This document shows, in pieces, positions 1 to 8,213 of a DNA stretch of 52,468 nucleotides; position 1 is the stretch's first letter; every line of letters begins with the position of its first letter. The notes beneath the pieces were generated by a model, which made no database searches, was not told where the DNA came from, and saw nothing but the letters and a program-made list of their open reading frames with translations. The translations under genes and the position numbers were made by a program. Source of the stretch: Gammaproteobacteria bacterium (GTDB taxonomy: Bacteria > Pseudomonadota > Gammaproteobacteria > Natronospirales > REEB76); assembly GCA_028870845.1 (NCBI GenBank), contig JAGWOR010000015.1, positions 1-52,468 of the forward strand, read 5' to 3'.

Positions 1-843
1 CGGGCGGCGGTGGCGCACGCGAGAGCGTGCCTGCCGCGCTCGGAACGACGGATTTGCCGGGCGCTGGGGATTCACCGGTCCAGCATTCGTTATGAGCCCG
101 AACCGCGGGCCGATGAGGCGCCGCTCACCCAGGCGGTACTGCGCCTGGCGAGCCAGTACGGCCGCTACGGCTACCGGCGGGTCACGGCCCTGCTCAACAC
201 CGAGGGCTGGAGCGTCTCCCGGTACCGGATCGAGCGGATCTGGAAGCGGGAGGGGCTGAAAGTGCCTCAGAAGCAACCTCGGCGTAGACGCCTGTGGCTG
301 GCGGACGGGAGCTGCATCCGCCTACGCGCTGAGTACAAGAACCACGTCTGGAGCTGGGACTTCGTCATGGACCGTACCCACGACGGGCGACCCATCAAGA
401 TCTTAGTGATTATCGACGAGTTCAGCCGCCGCTGCCTGGCACTCTACGCCGCCCGGCGCATCCGCAGCCACGAGGTACTCGAGGTGTTCGCCGACCTGAT
501 GCTGGAGCACGGTGTTCCCGACTACATACGAAGTGACAACGGCCCAGAGATGGTGGCAAAGAACCTGAGGGCCTGGCTCAAGGCCGTGGGCAGCGAGACG
601 CTCTACATCATGCCGGGCAGTCCCTGGGAGAACGGTTACTGTGAATCGTTCAACGGCAAGCTCAGAGACGAACTGCTCAACGGCGAGATCTTCTACACCC
701 TCAAGGAAGCTCAGGTGGTGCTGGAGATGTGGCGCAAGGAGTTCAACACCCGACGGCCGCACAGCTCGCTCGGCTACCGACCACTGGCACCCGAGACGTT
801 CATGCCATCAATCCCACTACACAGACAGGAGGTGTGCGCGTAA
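1..843 (+). CDS. IS3-family transposase OrfB, 5' end cut by window
   Basis: DDE transposase of an IS3-family insertion sequence; it catalyses strand transfer of the element. The integrase core shows the three acidic positions: WDFVMD (first Asp), SDNGPE (second Asp) and the NGYCESFNGKLRDE segment (Glu). An N-terminal HTH_21-like stretch (YGRYGYRRVTALL) and the C-terminal RPHSSLGYRPLAPE are typical of the family. The reading frame is open back to base 1, so the GTG at position 10 is probably not the true start. In this family OrfB is usually made by frameshifting from a short upstream OrfA, which would lie outside the window. No internal stop is seen, so the visible part looks intact. Confidence 0.93.
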   Translation, partial: RAAVAHARACLPRSERRICRALGIHRSSIRYEPEPRADEAPLTQAVLRLASQYGRYGYRRVTALLNTEGWSVSRYRIERIWKREGLKVPQKQPRRRRLWLADGSCIRLRAEYKNHVWSWDFVMDRTHDGRPIKILVIIDEFSRRCLALYAARRIRSHEVLEVFADLMLEHGVPDYIRSDNGPEMVAKNLRAWLKAVGSETLYIMPGSPWENGYCESFNGKLRDELLNGEIFYTLKEAQVVLEMWRKEFNTRRPHSSLGYRPLAPETFMPSIPLHRQEVCA

Positions 844-889
844 ACTCAGACTGGAACCTCAACCTGGACCAAATCGTTCAGGCCGGTCA
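841..889 (+). mobile_element. Probable right end of the IS3-family element
   Basis: IS3-family elements end in CA at the right terminus, shortly after the transposase stop. Here the stop is followed by about 45 bases ending in GGCCGGTCA at 889, a plausible terminal repeat (its reverse complement begins TGACCGGCC). The left end is outside the window, so neither the inverted-repeat match nor a target duplication can be checked. The exact boundary is inferred. Confidence 0.45.
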
Positions 890-1080
890 ATTCGGCAGGA
901 TACTGCTGCAGCCTGCGAAGGAGCAACGATGACCGTAGCCAAGCCAGCGATTTCCAGCCCTTAATCACCGGCGCTTTGGATTTGGATGGCGGCTCCGGAT
1001 TGCGAACGCCGCGAACATGCGTCGGTTCGTCGCCAACATGCAGTCATTGGCCTGCGGATGGGATAACTGGCATGTTGTCA
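890..1080. other. Gene-free stretch between IS end and toxin-antitoxin operator
   Basis: No convincing gene. A good Shine-Dalgarno sequence (AAGGAG near 920) precedes an ATG at 929, but that frame closes after 11 codons at 964. It may be the start of a gene broken by the insertion, or chance. Nothing else recognisable is seen up to the operator at 1081. Confidence 0.4.
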
Positions 1081-1119
1081 GTACTCTTGAAAGTACAGTT
1101 TATGATACTATTATTAGTA
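1081..1119 (+). promoter_or_regulatory. Two-site operator upstream of the toxin-antitoxin pair
   Basis: Two inverted repeats with the same architecture lie just upstream of the antitoxin gene: GTACT-N6-AGTAC at 1081-1096 and TACT-N6-AGTA at 1106-1119. Their centres are 24 bp apart, a little over two helical turns, so both could be bound from one DNA face. The TATGATACT stretch between them could hold the -10 element. Phd/YefM antitoxins, with the toxin as co-repressor, typically bind such paired palindromes to autoregulate the operon. Binding is inferred. Confidence 0.6.
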
Positions 1120-1145
1120 CTTGAATTTCGTGGCCGGAGGCGGGC

Positions 1146-1403
1146 ATGAGCACGATCAGCGCTAACAAACTGAAGACCAAGGGCGTATCGGCGATTGCCG
1201 AGGCGCTGACTGATGCGCCCGAGGCGGCCGTGTCTGTGCGCGGCAACAACCGCTTCGTGGTGATGGACATTGAGCACTATCACTACCTGCGCGAATGTGA
1301 GCTGGCGGCAGCCTTGGCCGAGAGTCAGGCCGATCTCGACGCCGGACGTTTCGTCGAGGAATCAGTTGGAGCGCACTTGAAGCGGCTGGCGAAGATCAAG
1401 TAG
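1146..1403 (+). CDS. Phd/YefM-type antitoxin
   Basis: An 85-residue antitoxin of the Phd/YefM (prevent-host-death) family. The N-terminal half (ISANKLKTKGVSAIAEAL, then VSVRGNNRFVVMDIEHYHYL) matches the DNA-binding and dimerisation fold; the charged C-terminal tail is where such proteins wrap around and neutralise the toxin. It is immediately followed by the toxin gene with no gap, as expected for a co-translated pair. Two palindromes upstream (1081-1119) suggest autorepression. Family assignment is by motif; the toxin partnership rests on adjacency. Confidence 0.85.
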   Translation: MSTISANKLKTKGVSAIAEALTDAPEAAVSVRGNNRFVVMDIEHYHYLRECELAAALAESQADLDAGRFVEESVGAHLKRLAKIK

Positions 1404-1676
1404 ATGTATACGCTGGTCTTCACCGACCAGTACAACCGGCGTGCGGCGCGCTTTCTGAAGCGCCACCCGCAGGTGCGCGAGCAGTACCGCAAGACATTGC
1501 TGCTATTGCAAGCCAATCCGCATCATCCCTCGCTGCGCCTGCATGCCTTGAGCGGGCGGTTGACCGGGCTGCATTCGGTATCAATCAACTTGTCCTATCG
1601 CATCACGCTTGAGCTGATCATCCACGGCAAACGGATCGTACCGGTGAACGTAGGCGATCACGATGCGGTGTACTGA
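1404..1676 (+). CDS. RelE/ParE-superfamily toxin
   Basis: A 90-residue basic protein of the RelE/ParE superfamily, in the YafQ/RelE-like branch. Typical features are the N-terminal YTLVFTDQYNRRAARFLKRH strand-helix, the HPSLRLHALSG turn and the C-terminal VNVGDHDAVY strand. RelE-like members cut mRNA on the ribosome and ParE-like members target gyrase; sequence alone does not decide which applies here. The ATG follows the antitoxin stop directly, so translation is probably coupled. Its location beside an insertion sequence fits a mobile stability module. Confidence 0.85.
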   Translation: MYTLVFTDQYNRRAARFLKRHPQVREQYRKTLLLLQANPHHPSLRLHALSGRLTGLHSVSINLSYRITLELIIHGKRIVPVNVGDHDAVY

Positions 1677-1704
1677 CGAGGTGTCACGGGAACATCGAGC
1701 ACGA

Positions 1705-1959
1705 ATGACGATTTCTCCCAACAGCGGCAGGACGATTACTTCGGATACCTTGGGCTTCTATGTGCGGGATAAGGTGGAATCCGCACAGGTGTCCATGGAT
1801 CGAATCAGCGAGATCGCAACCACATTGAATATCATCACCTACGATGCTGCCTACCTGGAGCTGGCGCTGCGTCGCCAGTGCAAACTGGCCACACTCGATC
1901 AAGCGCTGGTCGCGGCCGCCCGCCGCGCGAAACATCCGGTAGTGACTGGAACCGAATAA
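1705..1959 (+). pseudogene. VapC (PIN-domain) toxin remnant, C-terminal part
   Basis: From about 1789 the translation resembles the C-terminal third of VapC-type PIN ribonucleases: ISEIATTLNIITYDAAYLEL, then RRQCKLATLDQALVAAARRA, which contain the later conserved acidic positions (YDAAYLE and LATLD). The N-terminal PIN region with the first catalytic Asp is missing; the preceding residues do not look like a PIN fold. No VapB antitoxin is nearby. It is best read as a decayed fragment left between the active-looking toxin-antitoxin pair and tldD. The left boundary is uncertain. Confidence 0.6.
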
Positions 1960-1968
1960 TCCATCCAC

Positions 1969-3411
1969 ATGAACAACAATCCCCTGCAGATCGCCAGACA
2001 AAACCTGCTCGCGCCGGGCGGGCTTGACGAACAGGCCATCGCACGCACGCTTGACGGCATGCTGCGTTATCGCGTGGACGCGGCCGATCTGTATTTTCAG
2101 GCCACCCGCCACGAGACCTGGTCGCTGGAGGACGGCATCGTCAAGGACGGCAGCTACAACATAGAGCAGGGCGTGGGAGTGCGGGCTGTGTCCGGCGACA
2201 AGACCGGCTTCGCCTATTCCGACGAGATCGTGCTGCCGGCGCTCACCCGGGCCGCCGACATGGCGCGTGCCATCGCCAAACAGGGCGGCCGCCAGGGAAT
2301 GCAGGCCTGGCATGGCCGCCAGATGCCGCAGCTGTACCTGCCCATGGATCCGATCGCCACGCTCCGGGACCAGGACAAGGTGGATTTGCTGATGCGCGTG
2401 GATGCGGAAGCACGCCGGCTGGACCCACGTGTCAAACAAGTCATGGTGAGCTTGTCCGGCGTGCATGAAACCGTATTGGTGGCCGCCAGCGACGGCACCC
2501 TGGCGGCGGATGTGCGGCCGCTGGTGCGCTTCAACGTCACGGTGATCGCGGAGCACCAGGGGCGCAGGGAGCAGGGTTACGCGGGCTGTGGCGGCCGTTT
2601 CGGCTATGAATTTTTCGCGAACCCGGAGCGCTGCTTCGATTATGTGCGCCAGGCGGTGCATACGGCGCTGGTGAACCTGGAAGCCGGACCGGCGCCGGCC
2701 GGCAACATGACCGTGGTGCTGGGGCCAGGCTGGCCCGGCATCCTGCTGCATGAGGCCATCGGCCACGGCCTGGAAGGCGACTTCAACCGCAAGGGCACTT
2801 CGGCGTTCGCCGGGCGCATGGGTGAAAAGGTGGCCTCGGAGCTATGCACCGTGGTGGACGACGGCACCCTCAAGGACCGCCGTGGTTCCCTGAACATGGA
2901 TGACGAAGGCACCCCCACCCAGTGCACCACGCTGATTGAGAACGGCATCCTCAAAGGCTATCTGCAGGACAAGCTCAATGCGCGGCTGATGGGCATGGCG
3001 CCCACCGGCAACGGCCGGCGTGAATCCTTCGCGCACCTGCCCATGCCGCGCATGACCAACACCTATATGCGCGCTGGCAAGCACGACCCCCAGGAAATCA
3101 TCCGCTCGGTGGAACGCGGACTGTACGCGGTTAATTTCGGCGGCGGTCAGGTGGACATCACCAACGGCAAATTCGTATTTTCCGCCAGCGAAGCCTATCT
3201 GATCGAACACGGCAAGATCACCCGGCCGGTGCGCGGCGCCACGCTCATCGGCAATGGCCCGGACGTGCTCACGCGGGTATCCATGGTGGGCAACGACCTC
3301 AAGCTGGATGACGGGGTGGGCACCTGCGGCAAGGACGGCCAGAGCGTGCCGGTGGGCGTCGGCCAGCCGACCCTGCGGGTGGACGGACTCACGGTGGGCG
3401 GTACGGGCTGA
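1969..3411 (+). CDS. tldD: Metalloprotease TldD
   Basis: TldD forms a heterodimeric zinc protease with TldE/PmbA, which is encoded at 5746-7098. In Escherichia coli the pair degrades unfolded or leaderless peptides such as the CcdA antitoxin and processes microcin B17. The 480-residue length matches the E. coli protein (481). The zinc motif HEAIGH is at residues 261-266, in the TldD subunit as expected. The glycine-rich C-terminal core ([17 protein letters not shown]) is also conserved. The neighbouring purK is convergent. Confidence 0.96.
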   Translation: MNNNPLQIARQNLLAPGGLDEQAIARTLDGMLRYRVDAADLYFQATRHETWSLEDGIVKDGSYNIEQGVGVRAVSGDKTGFAYSDEIVLPALTRAADMARAIAKQGGRQGMQAWHGRQMPQLYLPMDPIATLRDQDKVDLLMRVDAEARRLDPRVKQVMVSLSGVHETVLVAASDGTLAADVRPLVRFNVTVIAEHQGRREQGYAGCGGRFGYEFFANPERCFDYVRQAVHTALVNLEAGPAPAGNMTVVLGPGWPGILLHEAIGHGLEGDFNRKGTSAFAGRMGEKVASELCTVVDDGTLKDRRGSLNMDDEGTPTQCTTLIENGILKGYLQDKLNARLMGMAPTGNGRRESFAHLPMPRMTNTYMRAGKHDPQEIIRSVERGLYAVNFGGGQVDITNGKFVFSASEAYLIEHGKITRPVRGATLIGNGPDVLTRVSMVGNDLKLDDGVGTCGKDGQSVPVGVGQPTLRVDGLTVGGTG

Positions 3412-3446
3412 GAGCCGGGGGCATTCGCTACCGGCTGACTTGTTTA

Positions 3447-3482
3447 CGCCGTCGGTACTTGTCGGGTTGGCGGCTGTTTTTT
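3447..3482 (+). terminator. Candidate terminator between tldD and purK
   Basis: A weak stem, CGCC at 3447-3450 with GGCG at 3469-3472, is followed by a six-T run at 3477-3482 in the tldD direction. The loop is long (18 nt) with some internal pairing possible, so this is a modest candidate. It overlaps the purK stop region. Confidence 0.35.
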
Positions 3483-4614
3483 AATCATCAACCAGGCCTG
3501 GAAATTTCTTGAGACAGGCAGCCAGCTGTTTGCGTGTCTTGCACACAAGCGTGGCGTGACCCAGCTTGCGCGCCGGGCGCGGCTGTTTGCCGTAATCGTG
3601 ATAATGGGCGCCAGGGATTTTCAAGACCGCATCCCTCTCCGGCATCTGACCGATGAAATTCACCATGGCCGAAAAGCCGGTGGTCGTGGTGTCACCCAGC
3701 GGCAAATCCAGCAGCGCGCGCAGGTGGTTTTCGAACTGGCTGGTCACCGCCCCTTCGATGGTCCAGTGCCCCGAATTGTGGACGCGCGGCGCGGTCTCGT
3801 TGGCGATCAGCTGTCCACGGCTGACGAAAAATTCTATGGTGAACACGCCGGCATAATCGAAATGCCGCATGATGCGCAGCGCGTGTTTTTGCGCCAGTGC
3901 CTGCAGTTTTTTGTCGTGATAGGGCGCCATGGAAATGCGCAGAATGCCGTCACGATGCCGGTTTTCAGCCAGCGCATAGAATGCGGTTTGCCCGCTGCGG
4001 CTGCGCACACCGATGATGGAAACCTCGCGGCTGAACTCGATGAATTGCTCCAGGATCAGCGGCACGCCGCCCAGGGCATTGAAGGCGCTGCCCAGTTCCG
4101 CCGGACTGCGGATGAAACGCTGGCCACGGCCGTCATAACCCAGGCGCCTGGTTTTTAGCACTGCCGGATAGCCGATTGCCTGAATGGCTTCCTCCAGCTC
4201 GGGCATGCTGTCCACGGCCCGATAGCGGGCGGTGGGGATGCGCAGTTCCTGAAACAGTTCTTTTTCCAGCAGCCGGTCCTGGCCGGTGGCCAGGGCTGCC
4301 ACCGGCGGCAGGAAGGTTTTGCTTTTGGGGATATCCCCAAGGGCATCCACCGAAACGTTTTCCACGTCATAGGTGAGCAGATCCACGGAGGCTGCCAGTT
4401 CAGCAAGTTTCCTTGGGTCGTTGAATTCTCCGGGAATGATGCGCGCCACCTGGCCACCAGGTGAATCCGGGCTTTTGTCCAGGAACACGAACTGCAGCCC
4501 CAGGGGATAACCTGCCAGGGCCAGCATGCGACCCAGCTGGCCGGCACCGACAATTCCAATGGTTTTAACCGCGGCGGCACTCACCGGCGGCTTGGCTTTA
4601 CTGGTCTGCATCAC
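3481..4614 (-). CDS. purK: N5-carboxyaminoimidazole ribonucleotide synthase PurK
   Basis: PurK uses ATP and bicarbonate to convert AIR to N5-CAIR in de novo purine synthesis; PurE then converts N5-CAIR to CAIR. The 377-residue protein starts with a short tail, then IGIVGAGQLGRMLALAGYPL, the family signature, followed by an ATP-grasp domain (LILEQFIEFSREVSIIGVR) and the conserved ETAPRVHNSGHWTIEG near the C-terminus. It lies 63 bp downstream of purE on the same strand, the usual purEK order. Confidence 0.95.
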   Translation of the reverse strand: MMQTSKAKPPVSAAAVKTIGIVGAGQLGRMLALAGYPLGLQFVFLDKSPDSPGGQVARIIPGEFNDPRKLAELAASVDLLTYDVENVSVDALGDIPKSKTFLPPVAALATGQDRLLEKELFQELRIPTARYRAVDSMPELEEAIQAIGYPAVLKTRRLGYDGRGQRFIRSPAELGSAFNALGGVPLILEQFIEFSREVSIIGVRSRSGQTAFYALAENRHRDGILRISMAPYHDKKLQALAQKHALRIMRHFDYAGVFTIEFFVSRGQLIANETAPRVHNSGHWTIEGAVTSQFENHLRALLDLPLGDTTTTGFSAMVNFIGQMPERDAVLKIPGAHYHDYGKQPRPARKLGHATLVCKTRKQLAACLKKFPGLVDD

Positions 4615-4677
4615 AGTTCCATTCCATATGCCGGAAGTTGTGCCATGACTGGAATGCGGGCTTGCACGGCATGCGGA

Positions 4678-5166
4678 TTACTTGGACGGATCGGGATTAT
4701 TGAGCACCGCTTCAGTCTGTGCGCGACGATACGCCTCCAGGCGCTGGCGGATATCTGCATGTTTGTTGCCGAGGATGGCGGCTGCCAGCAATGCGGCATT
4801 CACCGCGCCGGAATCGCCGATGGCCAGCGTGCCCACGGGGACGCCGGCCGGCATTTGCACGATGGACAGCAGCGAATCCACGCCCTTGAGGGCCTTGGAT
4901 TTCACCGGCACGCCCAGCACCGGCAGGATGGTTTTGGCTGCCGCCATGCCGGGGAGATGCGCGGCGCCGCCGGCGCCGGCGATGATCACTTCCAGGCCGC
5001 GGCCGGCGGCGCTGGAGCAATATTCGTACAGCAGGTCCGGCGTGCGATGCGCCGACACCACCCGTTGCTCGAATGGTATGCCCAGCTGATCGAGAGTTTT
5101 GGCGGCATGCTCCAGGGTCTCCCAATCGGACCTGGAGCCCATGATGAGGCCGACGAGGGGTTTCAT
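4678..5166 (-). CDS. purE: N5-CAIR mutase PurE (class I)
   Basis: PurE moves the carboxylate of N5-CAIR to give CAIR. The 162-residue chain carries the class I signatures: GSRSDWETL near residue 10, SAHRTPD near residue 39 with the catalytic His, and [11 protein letters not shown] around residue 65. Presence of PurK confirms the class I route. It precedes purK and follows darP by 49 bp on the same strand, so a darP-purE-purK transcript is possible. A TAGAAT hexamer lies only a few bases upstream of the ATG and could be a separate -10 element. Confidence 0.95.
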   Translation of the reverse strand: MKPLVGLIMGSRSDWETLEHAAKTLDQLGIPFEQRVVSAHRTPDLLYEYCSSAAGRGLEVIIAGAGGAAHLPGMAAAKTILPVLGVPVKSKALKGVDSLLSIVQMPAGVPVGTLAIGDSGAVNAALLAAAILGNKHADIRQRLEAYRRAQTEAVLNNPDPSK

Positions 5167-5215
5167 CTCGATATTCTACCCGTTGCCGCCGGGCTGAGAA
5201 ACCGGGCTTGCGCGA

Positions 5216-5710
5216 TCACAGGAAGCCTTGCAGGTAACGGAACAGCTCCCTTGCGCGGCGTGGCTGCTGCACGCCGCCGGCATCCTTGACGGCATCGCGG
5301 AGCAGGCGCCGCAGATGCTGGCGGTCCGCCTGGGGAAACCGCAGCAGAAATTCAGCGAGCGCGGCATCACCCTCGGCGAGCAGGCGGTCACGCCAGTACT
5401 GGCACTGGTGAAACCGGGCTTTGGAGAGATTATCAATACCGGCAAATTCTTCCAGTTTGGCGCGCAAGGGTTGTGGGTCGATGTCGCGCATCAGGCGCCC
5501 GATGTACTGGCGCTGGCGTTTCAGGGCGCCGCGTGCGCTTATGCGCCTGGCGTCTTCGATGGCATTCCGCAGGTTGTCCGGCAAGGGCATCAGGTCAAGC
5601 TGGCTTTTGGGCAGCGCCATGAGGCGTTCGCCCAGTTTTTGCAGTGCTTCCGCCGCGCGCTTCACCTGTGTGCGGCTGCGCTCTTCGGGCATGTGGTCGT
5701 TGTTGTCCAT
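5216..5710 (-). CDS. darP: Ribosome-associated protein DarP (YjgA)
   Basis: DarP/YjgA binds late 50S ribosomal precursors and promotes assembly, including the peptidyl-transferase centre. The 164-residue protein has the usual pattern: SRTQVKRAAEALQKLGERL, then LPLPDNLRNAI-like residues, KRQRQYIGRLMRDID and the C-terminal RELFRYLQ. It is divergent from pmbA with 35 bp between start codons, an arrangement also seen in enterobacteria. An in-frame Met at residue 7 is an alternative start. Confidence 0.93.
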   Translation of the reverse strand: MDNNDHMPEERSRTQVKRAAEALQKLGERLMALPKSQLDLMPLPDNLRNAIEDARRISARGALKRQRQYIGRLMRDIDPQPLRAKLEEFAGIDNLSKARFHQCQYWRDRLLAEGDAALAEFLLRFPQADRQHLRRLLRDAVKDAGGVQQPRRARELFRYLQGFL

Positions 5711-5745
5711 GGGGTTACAATGCGCGTTTTCCGGAAGTTCTAATT

Positions 5746-7098
5746 ATGCACGTCAAGCGCATTCCCGACACCACGGCGTTGAAGCAGGCGGATCTTGAAA
5801 ACCTGGTGACCGGGATATTGGTCGAAGCCCGCAAGCTAGGCGCCAGCCAGGCGGAAGCCGGCGCCAGCATGGATTCTGGCCTGACGTTGACGGTGCGCTT
5901 GGGTGATGTGGAAACTCTCGAATACCAGCGCGATTGCGGTCTTGGCATCACCGTGTATTTCGGCGGCCGCAAGGGTACGGCCAGCACTGCGGACCTGTCC
6001 AGCAAGGCTGTGGAAGAAGCGCTGCGCGCGGCGGTCAGCATTGCGCGCTACACCGCCGAGGATGAATGTGCGGGACTGGCGGACGCAACGCTCATGGCGC
6101 GGGATATTCCGGATCTGGACCTGAACCATCCCTGGACGCTGGCGCCTGATGCTGCCATTGAGATCGCGCGCACCTGCGAGGAAGCGGCGCGTTCGTTTGA
6201 CCGCCGCATCGAAAATTCCGAGGGCGCCACCGTCGGCACCCATCAGGGCATGCGGGTGTACGGCAACAGTCACGGTTTCATGGGCGGATATGCCAGTAGT
6301 GCGCACAGCCTGACCTGTTCGGTGATCGGCCGCCAGCAAGACAGCATGCAGCGCGATGATTGGTACACCGCGGCGCGCGACCCCCTGGACCTGGAATCGC
6401 CGGAGTCCGTGGGCAGGAAGGCCGCGCAACGCACTGTGGCCCGGCTGGGGGCGCGCCGGCTCACCACCCGCGAAGCGCCGGTACTGTTCGCCCCTGATAT
6501 GGCACGTGGGTTGATCGCGCATTTTCTCAGCGCCATGCGCGGTGCTGCCCAATACCGGCAGTCATCGTTTCTGCTGGGGGCGGCCGGTAAGCCGGTGTTT
6601 CCTGATTTCATGCAGCTGTCGGAACGCCCGCACCTTAAAAAGGCGCTAGCCAGTGCAGCTTTCGACAACGAAGGCGTGGCCACTCGCGATGCCGAGATCG
6701 TGGACCGGGGGATTGCCGCCAGCTATCTCCTGGACAGCTATTCGGCGCGCAAGCTCAAGCTCGCAAGCACCGGGCATGCGGGTGGAATACGCAACCTCCT
6801 GGTTAAACCGGGCAAACACGACTACTCGGGGCTACTGCATCAAATGCATACCGGGCTGGTGGTCACGGACCTGATGGGACAGGGAGTGAATCCGGTCACC
6901 GGTGATTACTCCCGAGGCGCCTCCGGTTTCTGGGTCGACAAGGGCGAGATCGCCTATCCGGTGGAGGAGATCACCATCGCCGGCAATCTCAAGGACATGT
7001 ACCGAAATATCATAGCGGTGGGCAACGACGTGGATGAACGCTCAGCGATCCGTACCGGTTCCATCCTGATCAGCAGTATGACAATCGCGGGTGAGTAA
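5746..7098 (+). CDS. pmbA: Metalloprotease subunit PmbA (TldE)
   Basis: PmbA/TldE is the partner of TldD (1969-3411) and forms the wall of the protease chamber without its own HExxH zinc site; none is seen here. The frame is open further upstream, but the ATG at 5746 gives 450 residues, equal to the E. coli protein, and begins MHVKRIPDTTALKQ; upstream residues overlap darP and are not family-like. Conserved core: EGATVGTHQGMRVYGNSHGF and the C-terminal GNLKDMYRNIIAVGNDV. A TACAAT hexamer at 5716-5721 may be its -10 element. Confidence 0.95.
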   Translation: MHVKRIPDTTALKQADLENLVTGILVEARKLGASQAEAGASMDSGLTLTVRLGDVETLEYQRDCGLGITVYFGGRKGTASTADLSSKAVEEALRAAVSIARYTAEDECAGLADATLMARDIPDLDLNHPWTLAPDAAIEIARTCEEAARSFDRRIENSEGATVGTHQGMRVYGNSHGFMGGYASSAHSLTCSVIGRQQDSMQRDDWYTAARDPLDLESPESVGRKAAQRTVARLGARRLTTREAPVLFAPDMARGLIAHFLSAMRGAAQYRQSSFLLGAAGKPVFPDFMQLSERPHLKKALASAAFDNEGVATRDAEIVDRGIAASYLLDSYSARKLKLASTGHAGGIRNLLVKPGKHDYSGLLHQMHTGLVVTDLMGQGVNPVTGDYSRGASGFWVDKGEIAYPVEEITIAGNLKDMYRNIIAVGNDVDERSAIRTGSILISSMTIAGE

Positions 7099-7275
7099 GC
7101 TGCGAGTGTTGCCGGATGAATATCAACTTGCCAGGAATTATTGCTGCGCAAGTGCTGCGAAGCGCAATCTTGAATTTTGTTATTTTGTCGTGCTGTAGAA
7201 AATAACAACGACAGGCTGACGGTAGCGAATCACGAGGGTAATGTAGTGGTGAAGATTTTCACGGGCAAATAACAC

Positions 7276-8124
7276 ATGACGTTTACCATCATCGTGCATG
7301 GTGGGGCCGGAGCGGTGGATCCGTCCTCCCTGGAAACTCGCAGGCAGGGTTGCCTGGCCGCCGCGCAAGCCGGTTTGCGCATCCTTGCGGCTGGGGGTCT
7401 GGCACTGGATGCGGTGCAGGCGGCGGTGGTGGCGCTGGAGGACAATCCGCTGTTCAATGCCGGTACCGGTTCGACCCTGAACCGCGAAGGTCTGGTTGAG
7501 ACCGATGCGGCCATCATGGATGGCAGCAATCTGCGCGCCGGCGCAGTGGCGGCTGTAAGCGGCATCCATAATCCCATCCAGCTGGCGCGCGCGGTCATGG
7601 AGCACAGCCCGCACGTGTTGCTGGCGGGCGAGGGAGCCTATGTTTTTGCCAAGCACCACGGTGTCGCCACTTGTAACCCGGATGAACTCATCGTGCCCGC
7701 GCAACGCAACCACTGGCATGAAAAACACGGCACTGTGGGCGCGGTGGCGCTGGATACCCATGGCCGGCTGGCATCCGCCACCTCCACCGGCGGCGTATTC
7801 GATAAATTGCCGGGGCGCATCGGCGACACGCCGCTGATCGGCTGCGGCACCTATGCAAACCTGCAGGCAGCCGTTTCCTGCACCGGCCTGGGTGAAGACA
7901 TTACGCGCACCACACTGGCGCGCCATGCCGCCTATCTGGTGGAGCAGGGCATGATGGTTGCTGAGGCGGCGGCACGCGCGATCAGTGAATTCAGCGCCGC
8001 CACCGGCAGCGAAGCCGGCCTGATACTGGTGGACCGGTCCGGCAGAACGGCGCATGCGCGCAATACCAGCAACATGCCGGTTTGTGCCATGCATGCCGAT
8101 GGCCATACGGATCTGCAAAGCTGA
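7276..8124 (+). CDS. iaaA: Isoaspartyl peptidase/L-asparaginase (Ntn hydrolase)
   Basis: A plant-type asparaginase of the Ntn-hydrolase fold that removes isoaspartyl residues from dipeptides and hydrolyses asparagine. The precursor cleaves itself at the Gly-Thr in HGTVGAVALD, making Thr153 the N-terminal nucleophile of the beta chain. The TSTGGV and GDTPLIGCGTYA segments line the active site and VHGGAGAVD starts the alpha chain. At 282 residues it is shorter than E. coli IaaA (321), mostly in the linker before the cleavage site. It stands alone, preceded by 177 bp of partly AT-rich DNA that may hold a promoter (TTGAAT near 7170, TGTAGA near 7194). Confidence 0.92.
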   Translation: MTFTIIVHGGAGAVDPSSLETRRQGCLAAAQAGLRILAAGGLALDAVQAAVVALEDNPLFNAGTGSTLNREGLVETDAAIMDGSNLRAGAVAAVSGIHNPIQLARAVMEHSPHVLLAGEGAYVFAKHHGVATCNPDELIVPAQRNHWHEKHGTVGAVALDTHGRLASATSTGGVFDKLPGRIGDTPLIGCGTYANLQAAVSCTGLGEDITRTTLARHAAYLVEQGMMVAEAAARAISEFSAATGSEAGLILVDRSGRTAHARNTSNMPVCAMHADGHTDLQS

Positions 8125-8213
8125 TCATAGAAAGTCTTATATCCAGCCGCATTGCCTGCAGCTTTTCTCGTCTAAACTCAGTAAGCAGGAGTAATACAAG
8201 CAATGCGGGGATA

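Noticed and set aside
890-1080. Short ATG frame at 929-964 with a good ribosome site as a leader peptide
   Set aside because: Eleven codons, no regulatory hairpin after it and no downstream biosynthetic gene; more likely a broken gene start or chance.
1684-2766. 360-residue minus-strand open frame opposite tldD
   Set aside because: Antisense shadow; tldD carries its full set of motifs and length on the plus strand.
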